DNA from: Orientallactaga sibirica
Lineage: Eukaryota; Chordata; Mammalia; Rodentia; Dipodidae
Reading direction: 5' to 3'
Length of the DNA: 64,000 bases
Assembly: GCA_036365145.1 (NCBI GenBank)
Contig: JAEOAD010000005.1
Coordinates: forward strand, 5,189,001 to 5,253,000
A model generated the notes under the pieces. The model had not been told where the DNA came from. It worked only from the letters and a program-made list of their open reading frames with translations, and made no database searches. Position 1 is the stretch's first letter. Every line of letters starts with the position of its first letter. The translations under genes were made by a program, and so were the position numbers. Below are positions 49,647 to 58,600 of this stretch, piece after piece.

Positions 49647-52600
49647 TGTGAGCACACGCATGTGCCTGTAACTCACGGTGATCCTCCTACTTCTACCTCC
49701 TGAGTGCTGGGATTAAAGGTGTGTGCCACCACGCCCGGTTTAAGAGTTGGCTTTTGAAGTTACATTGTTCAAAGGATATAATCGAAATTTAAAAGAGTAA
49801 ATGAAAGTATTACAGTCTACTTATTTTATATAAAGAATTTATCCTCTAGAAATGAGGCCATGGAGGGTTTCTGAGGTGCATTGTCTGGTTACAGACAAGA
49901 GAGGAGTATGGATACAATAGTAAATAGAGGTCAAGGGTCAAGGAGTTCTTACTTGCAAGTCTTGAGGAGGTCAAGACATGTTTGATGGTTCATAATCGTG
50001 TCTGTAAGTGTCCTCTGAAACACAGAAGTCTTAACCCTGGTTCATTTAGCAGTCTTGTTTGAGACGTCTCTCAGGAAGGACGGTACTGTCTGTGTGTCGG
50101 CAGTCTCCACTGTCAGTGACGGTCAGCTGTGTCAAAATTCCTGACTCTGAGCCAGCAAGAAATACAAACCAGATCCCAGGGGTAAAAGGCTCCCTCGCTT
50201 CTATGTCCGCTTAGTTTCCCTCCTTTCTGTCTCACCTCAAGTCCATGGTCATTTGGCCCCATGCATTAGATGGACATTATGTCAATAGGAGCACATAGCT
50301 TAGGAAATTGTGCACGTCAGGTTGGACATAAAGCAGCGAGAAAGATAAGAGGCCAGGCATCATGAGACCTGTCCCCAGTGACCTCTTTCCTCCAGCTAAG
50401 GCCACCTCCTAAAATTCAGACAGCTTCCCAATATAGTGCGGCCAGCTGGGTACCACACATGCAAAGTGTGAGCTTGTGGGAGAGGCATTTCATAGTCACA
50501 CCATTCTCCCTCCCTCCACCATGAAAAGCGGCTGAGCTAATGTTGTAAAGCATTCAGAATGGCACCTGCACAGCATATGCCTTAGCAAGTAATTCTGGTT
50601 AAAATTGTAGCTACCTCTGAGGCCCTATCCCTGGAAAAAGTAGACAGGATTGCCTAAGAAAAGCAAATGTGGTCCAGCACATTGCTGGAGTGACTGCCAT
50701 GCCCCTGTCCGTTGGGTCACCTTGCTTCTTATCATCTGGAGCATCCTTAATCATCTCGCGCTGCGTAACGACCGTCCGACCGACCAATTGACAGAAAGCT
50801 TCCAGGTGCAGTCTTCCCGCCCACAACCCTCGTCTTAGGGACAGGGCTGCCCCTGTGCTGGAGCATCCAGTTAGCATCTGGAAAGCCCTGCTCTCTGTTA
50901 ATGAGCCCACAGGGCAGCTGCCTCACTCAGTCTGGACACTCCAGCCAGGGACTGTGCTCCACAGCCAGCAGCTGCGTGTGCGCGCCCTTTAGAGTATGAA
51001 ATACCACCACGTGGAAGGCGGTGTTGCCGTGGTTTGCTTCAAGCAATGTCTGAGAAGTGTACTTGAACTCACAGGAAACTCACTGGTCAACTTTAAAAGC
51101 ACTTCCACGTACGGCTGTGTAGACCACCGACTTAACAAAGCACAGTGAAACCAACTCAAAAAGGGATATTTGGTACTTTTATTTAGTCTTCACCCAAGGC
51201 TGGTTTGTAAGCCTAGTGGAACAGGGAGTAGAGAAGTGACAGTGTTCCTAGGACGGCCAGTGAAATTGCACCTAGAGCGTCTGCCAGTCAGGGGTGATAT
51301 TAAAACCCCAATTGCTACAGAACTAAACACAACATACAAAATGTGTGGCAAGGCGCATGTATTTGGATAATTATGACAAAGAAGGAAGATAGAACAGCTG
51401 TCCCGTGCTGTGCTGACATTGTGGTTGTGTGGAATGTTAGCCCTAATGTGAGCAAATGTGCACAACTTAAAAGTCAATCCTGATCGTACATGAGAAAACT
51501 TCATGGAGCTTGTGTAGGTAACATTCAGTGTTTTATATCTGCCATTCAAACAGTCCCTGAAAATTATCATAGAATGAATATGAAACTCCCATGTAAGACC
51601 AAGGTTTCAGAAATGAAAATTGACCCAGGGCTTTGGAGCCTTTATCGTTCACTCAGTATTCATCCAAAGACATTACTGCCTGTGTCCTTGAGCAGTTTGA
51701 GACGAGAGGAGAGGAGGGGAGGGAAGGGAGGGAGGGGAGGGAAGGGAAGGGAAGGGAAGGGAAGGGAAGGAAGGGAAGGGAAGGGAAGGGAAGGGAAGGG
51801 AAGGGAAGGTTAGGTTTTTATTCCGTCCACTCTGGCTGTTGAAGCAGTCTCCTTGCTCGACGCCCTCACACAGTTTTCTATGTGTCATACTTGAGGAATA
51901 GCTACTTTCTTCCCCCAGTTGCCTGTCTCCATAGACTGAATCTACAATTGGGAAGCCAAATGGGAAATAGTTCTGATGTCCCTCTCTTTCCAGCTTTTTT
52001 TTAGGAGAATTAGAGAAGTGCCTTGAAGAACCAGAAAAACTAGGCTCCCTTTTTGTCAAGCACGTGAGTATATCATATCCACTCTGACCTGTCAGAGCAG
52101 CAGTTTCTAGCCCTGCCCATGCTCGGTATGTGGCCGACATCCGTACAGGTTGCTCAGAGTGCACCAGAGCCAGTCAGGCCTGCGGCAGGGGCGTTGAAGG
52201 TGTCTGCAGAGAGAACTGTTAGTGAAGCTGATCCTACACCTGCATTGGGCTCCACGCAGGAGCTAAATGTATGTGTGTATCTAAGATGAGTAAAGTAACA
52301 CGAAACTTTTATTTTAAGGAAAGCCCATTGTATTCTCAAAAAAGGGACAAAAGATTTTTACATTTGTGCAAATCTCTTTACTTTCTGGCTTAGTAAGAGC
52401 TGGATTTCATATCTGCTTCTGCTTCAGCCTGTCATGAATTTTTTGGTGTTGATAAAGTACTTGGAAAGAGCCCGTCCTTGTGCAGGTGGACGCAGATGCG
52501 GACGCGTATCTGCGAACTCTTGTCAAGTGACTAGGGGTCGGCGTCTGGGGCGCTGCACCCAGATTTGACAAGTGAGAATTTCCCGAAGGTTCGGTGCCAC

Positions 52601-55600
52601 ATGGAATCAGTAAACCTGCCCGTTGCGTGAAATCTGTGGCTGACTTGTCCCTTGAGACTCTGCCCATGGCATCGTCATGTAACATCACGTCCTGGGCAAC
52701 TAGATGACAGGTCCCTGACCTGGAAGTGTTGACACAGTTCATTGCACAATATCCCCAAATCAGATTTTTAACGTCACTACATCCTTCAGAAGTCTTCAAA
52801 TATTGTCAAGTTCACAATAACAGGCAACCATTTTCCAGAATTCTAGGGGATTTTCGTTCTGTTTTGTGTTTGCCTTCGTGTGTTTGGGGGTTATGTGCTT
52901 GATTGCTCGAATACTGAAATTTTCACTGTCCACACCCACGGCCAGCTCTTAGCCTTAAAATGACAGGCTTACTCAGCATCATCCTCATTGAGGAAAATTC
53001 CCACCACATAACCACGTGTAAATAATCACAGCTTATGCCATCGTTCTTTCATGTCAAATTGGTGGTCCATGACAAATGCACTGTGCTCGGCCTGCTGTTC
53101 TGTCACGAGTGCTTCCCACAGACAAGCAGAGGAGTTCGTACAGACTTCTGTCTTGATGGCAGCATGTTGAAAAGATGCCGTGCCATGTTGGAATTCAACA
53201 AAACGAGTGGCTTTCAGTCCTTCGCCAAGGATACTCTGAAGTGAAGCTGGCATTCTTTATGCAGATTTGTGGCAGTGACAGATTCTTGCCGTGGTGCCAG
53301 CAATTTCACCCATCAGCACACATGTCAGCACCATGGAAAGGCAGGCGATGTCGTGGTGTCACTTTGAAAATGGCTTTGACCTAAGGGAACCACAGGCAGG
53401 CCCTAGGGCTGTGACGGGTCTGCACCCCATGCATCGAGGCCATTGCGTTAAAGGGTAGCCGTGTGTCCACTTTGGCATGCGTGGGACCTGCTCAGAGCAG
53501 GCGGCCTGCCAGGGCTTCGGCGGTGCTGGGCCCTGGAAGCACTGGTGAGCTGCCTGTGCCTGCTTGCTGGTGTGTCAAGTGAAGCAGTGATGACAAAGCA
53601 CTGTTTTCAGAGCCATTAAGAGGAAGCCTCACCCAATGTCCTAATTCTGGACTGAGCTCCTGGGTGCTAAGTGGACTGTTGCTTTAACACTCTGTCTGCC
53701 TTTGCTTTGCAGGAGAGAAGGCTGCACATGTACATAGTGTATTGTCAGAATAAACCAAAGTCTGAGCACATTGTCTCAGAATACATCGATACCTTTTTTG
53801 AGGTAAGACCCAACATGGAAACAGGTTATTTCTGAATCTTTCGTTGTATTATCAATACTAACAATTAGTACTAAGTAATAAAACACTAAAAATTAAAGTA
53901 CCATTGGTTTCTCAGGAAGCTAAGGAATCAGAAAATTGGCCAGAAAATAAGGAGTCTGAAGCTATATTTCTTTACTATACATCACCGCAAGGTGTGTGAA
54001 TTCAGGCTGTGGTCTCACCTGTCATTCGGAAGAGTGGAGTCATTAGAAATAACGTTTGTAGCATGGTGTGGTGGCACACACCTGTAATCCCAGCCATGTG
54101 GGAGGCCGGAACAGGAAGACGACAGGTTGAAGGGCCAGTTGGGGTATCTAGCAAGTTCAAGGCCATCCTAGGCAACTTATCAAAAAGACCCTGCCTCAAA
54201 TAAAAATAAATGAATAAAAGAGAAAAGAAAGAAAGAAAGAAAAATGGTTGGGGATGTAACTCCGTGGTAGAGCAGTTCCCTACAGTGCATATCCCCAGTG
54301 CTGGGGAGGGGCTGCTTTTAGTCAGTGTGAACACAAAGGCTCATTACAACTTCAGAGCAACTAACTCATGGCCTAATTTTTGCCTGACGTTTTTAAAGTG
54401 ACAAATGCATTCGTGTGAATAAAGGAAACAATTGCAAGAAGGCCTTTATAATCCCAGACTCCAAAGGCAGATACACAGGATTATGAGTTCAAAGTCAGCC
54501 TAAGTTATGTAGTGAGTTCAAGGCTATCCTGGGTCACATACCAAGGCCTTGCCTTGAGGGCCAGGTCAGGGGCAGGGAGTTCTGGGGGGAGATGAAGGCT
54601 TCAAAACAAAGATGAAAGACGTGGAAAACCTGTTCAGGAAGATTAAAATGAAACCCTCGGGAATCCTGCAGGATAGTAAAACACTAGTGGGAATTACTAC
54701 AAATTGCTTTTCTTTTCTTTCCTGTTAATTTTATCAACAGGGCTATTATAGCTAACCTTTCTAGCAATCATAAGGAATGAAAGCTTGCCTTTTAGCAAAC
54801 ACTAAAGGTATTTTCTCTCTCTTTCTCTCTTTCCTTTTCTTCTTAAAAACCACAGGACTTAAAGCAACGCCTTGGCCACAGGTTGCAGCTCACAGATCTA
54901 TTGATCAAACCCGTGCAGAGAATCATGAAGTACCAGCTGCTGCTGAAGGTGAGGGCGGGCAGGGGAGAGGCTCAGTCAGGAGGCAGTGACGTGAAAGAAC
55001 AAGATTCCATTGGGAGGGAGCATGTCAGGGGAATAAAAGCCTGCCCCATGACTTCCAATTTTAAATATTTCAAAGTAAAATTTAAATTTTTTATGCCTGT
55101 CTATGATGTATGTGTATGCATAGGCATTTGGTTGTGGAGGTCAGAGGTCAACCTGAGGTGTCAGCCACTCCTTTCACCTTGCTTGAGACAGGTTTTCTCT
55201 TCTGTTCCCACTTGCAAGGACAGAGTAGCTGGCCTATGGGCTTCAGAAGTCTTCAGACTCCATTTCTCATTGCCATAGACATGTTGGAACTACAGACACG
55301 TGTGCTACAGGTGTCTGGAGTCACATCGGCATGGGGAATCTGAACTCCAGTGGTCACACTTGGACAGAAAATTATTCTAATCACTAAGCCACCTCTAGCC
55401 CAAAATGTTAAAAGTTGATAATGGGCTGGAGAGATGTCTAAGCGGTTAAGGCGCATGCTTGCAAAGCCTAAGGTCCCAGGTTCGATTCTCCAGGTCCCAC
55501 ATAAACCAGATGCACATGGTGGCGCATGCGTCTGGAGTTTGTTTGCAGTGGCTAGAGGCCCATTCTCACACTCTATCTCTCGCTCCCTCTCTCTGTCTCT

Positions 55601-58600
55601 AATAAATAAATTAAATTAATCTAAAATTTAAAAGTTGATAAGACACCTTACACTGTTGTTTTAGTTCTGCATTTGCCTCCAGTTCTGACTCAAAATGTAA
55701 CTTACAGTCAAGTCTCTCTGCTAGCCATCTTGGAATGTTCATGATTTTTCTTCAGCTCTGTCAGCCTTATGTTCTAATCTTCAAAGCTTGACAAAATTAA
55801 ATTTTAGTCCCTGTATCCCTCTCTGTTGACTTGGCAATGGCCATGGACAGATCCGATGTGTTAGGCATAACTAAAGATGGGGCCACATGAAACTCAGCGT
55901 GTGGAAGGAAGAGGGCCAGAGCTTGTCTTGGAGTGAAGCAGGTGCCATGGGCTTTGGTTTGTCTTTGCCATCAGGGAGCGTTTTGCTGTGCTTCAGAGGG
56001 AGTGCAGTGAGAAGATGGCGCTAAAGCCTTGAGTCCAGGCGCAATTACACGCACACAGTCGGAAGGGCTAACTGCTGCTCCCCCGCCCCCCACTCACCAC
56101 GCTCCTCTCTCTCTCCCCTCGCAGGACTTCCTCAAGTACTCCAAAAAAGCTAGCCTGGATACATCAGAACTAGAGGTACGCCTCACCACCACCCACTCTT
56201 CCTAACCCCAAGTGTGTCCCCGTTCGGGGGTCGGGCCCTGGGAGAGGGTCGTAGCAGAGGGAAGGAATCCATGCACCCGCTGCACTCGGGAGGGTGGGAA
56301 GGAGGGGAGCGGAACTGAAGGGGCTGTGCAGGGTTAGCACCCAGGTGTCCTCTGGAAAACCGTGACCTTTTGCTCTGCTTTCTTCCCACCCACAGAAAGC
56401 CGTGGAAGTCATGTGCATAGTACCAAAGCGGTGCAACGACATGATGAATGTGGGGCGCCTGCAAGGATTTGATGTAATGCAGCCTTGTGCTTTGAAGGGG
56501 CCCCTCTGCCTTCGTTCCTGGCTTTTACCTGGGCTCTTTCACTTCATGTGGAGAGAGATGGCCCTTTGTGTTTGCTTCTGTCTTCTCTCACTTTACTCCA
56601 GCCTGATTAACTCTTTCCTTCCACCTCTGTCCGATGCTTTTGATGTGTTTGGGGGAAGCTGAGCCCCTAAAGCACTGGGAGCTAGGGCCAAAGAAGGAGT
56701 CAGAGTTAGAGTCAGGTGGCCTCTGCCCTTCTCTCACCGCCGTCCTGGGAGGCTGACGGCAGGACCACTGGCTTCCTCTGCGACCAAACTTCTATACTGG
56801 TCACACACGACCGTTGTCACACACTACCTATTGTGTATCCTAAAGATGACTTCAACCAGGCTCCTTCCTTCCTTACTGCTGAGTAAAGAGGTGGGGAAGT
56901 CTGGTGCCGCCTCCCAGCTGCTTTTCTGGAGGTGCTCAGACTGAAGCTTGCAGTCACCCGCAGGACTTTTGATGGCACAGTCAGGGCTCGTGTGTAGCCC
57001 CCGCAAAGAGCTGCACCCAGAGAACTGCTGGTCTTTCTCTCTGAGTTTTAACTGAGGCCAGTGGTTACATAGAGGCGGCAATACCTTTATTGGGAGAATT
57101 ATTCTGATTTGGGTAAGAATGCATTTCAGTAGGAGAAAAAGAAAACGTTCCTAGAAGAAAGAACATCATTCTGTGGGGGAAATACAAAAAAAACCAACTA
57201 TCAGATCACTTAAAATCCCTTCCTTTGCCCTCTTTTTGTTTTTTTTAGGGTAAAATTGTTGCCCAGGGTAAACTGCTCTTGCAGGACACGTTCTTGGTCA
57301 CAGACCAGGACGCAGGACTTCTGCCTCGCTGCAAAGAGAGGCGGGTGTTCCTCTTCGAGCAGATCGTCATCTTCAGCGAGCCACTTGATAAGAAGAAGGG
57401 CTTCTCCATGCCGGGCTTCCTGTTCAAGAGCAGCATCAAGGTAACGGGGCACACGGCGCCCCACGAGCTCACTTCTCATGATGCTTGATGAGTTGTCAGA
57501 GCTCCTCGCATCCTGGAGTATGCTTAGCATTGACCACTCTTTCTGCTGTCTGGGTTTTGGAGCTACTGATGCGTGGATTAGTAGTGTCCAGGCACTGCCT
57601 TCTCCGGGACCATGTAAACGTGTCACCTGAACTCAAAGGCAGTGCTTTCATGTATCATCCTGAGCTGGAGACAAAAGCTCGTTCAGCGTCTTACCCCTCC
57701 ATTCAACAAGGAGATGCTGAGCACTCTGCCAGGCACGGGCCTCCAAGGCTGGATCAGAGCCCCCTCTGTCCCGATGCAGCTTGCCCTTTGGTGGCAGAAA
57801 AAGATATACAAAGAGAAATCATTGAAAATGACCCTGAGTCTGTAAAGTAGACAAACCCAGGGTGATAGACACTAAGAGGAGGGGAGGTGTGAAGCCTGGC
57901 AGGTGGGCCCTGGGATGTGCAGGCAGCTCTCTTAAGTTCCTGACCATGTGTGCTGCTATGCGGGCCTGAGGTCAGAAAGTGCACCCCTCTTTTAGAGATC
58001 CCTGGCAAGGACACCGAGGAGCCTCTCAGACCCTCTAATTGTTCCGATTGTGCAGTGCGTGGGTGGGATTACATCCACTTCTGTCCAGCTCACTGCTTGA
58101 GCTTCTGCTGGCTTTATCCAGCAGCATCCATGTGCCTGAACTCAGGGCAGGTCTGTCCTGCCCCCAAGTGCCTGTAGAGGATTCAGAACCAGGAACTTAG
58201 AGAGGAGTTACTTGACCTGAAACGGAGCTGTGTGCCCTCTGTACCTTACACCTCCCAAGACCAGTCCAGGCACTGCCAGTCCCTCCCTCAGAGGCCATGG
58301 CCATGTTGAGAACTACATACCCATCACCTGAACATCCTACCCTTTCTTTCCACACATCTTTGCACAGAAAATCACCTCCAACACCTTGGAAATTCTCTTG
58401 ATATCTTATGCATTCTGCTTCATCTTCAAAATGGTTTTCTTTTGTTTTCAGTGTGATATGATACCAACTTGACACCATATTTGAAATGTTCTTAATGGAG
58501 TCACTTTGCTGTTGAAGAAGGAAGAGATTAGTGCTTGATCATGACAGAGGAGTTTTGGAAACACCTAGTGCCAGGCCCCCATATCTGGTTAATTATCCAG

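Larger units (their letters stand above)
44472..51993 (+). other. TRIO intron F-G
   Basis: 7.5 kb. Unclassified rodent repeat at about 44600-45060, MIR at 45697-45862, tRNA-type SINE and ID unit at 46391-46750, MaLR at 46781-48474, SINEs at 49082-49460, GT tract and B1 fragment at 49596-49740, and a pentanucleotide purine tract at 51701-51808. 50520-51690 shows nothing recognisable. Confidence 0.75.
54949..56124 (+). other. TRIO intron I-J
   Basis: 1.2 kb. B2/B3-like SINE on minus at 55130-55401 and a tRNA-type SINE with clear target duplications at 55423-55622. 55640-56100 has no recognisable feature. Confidence 0.75.
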
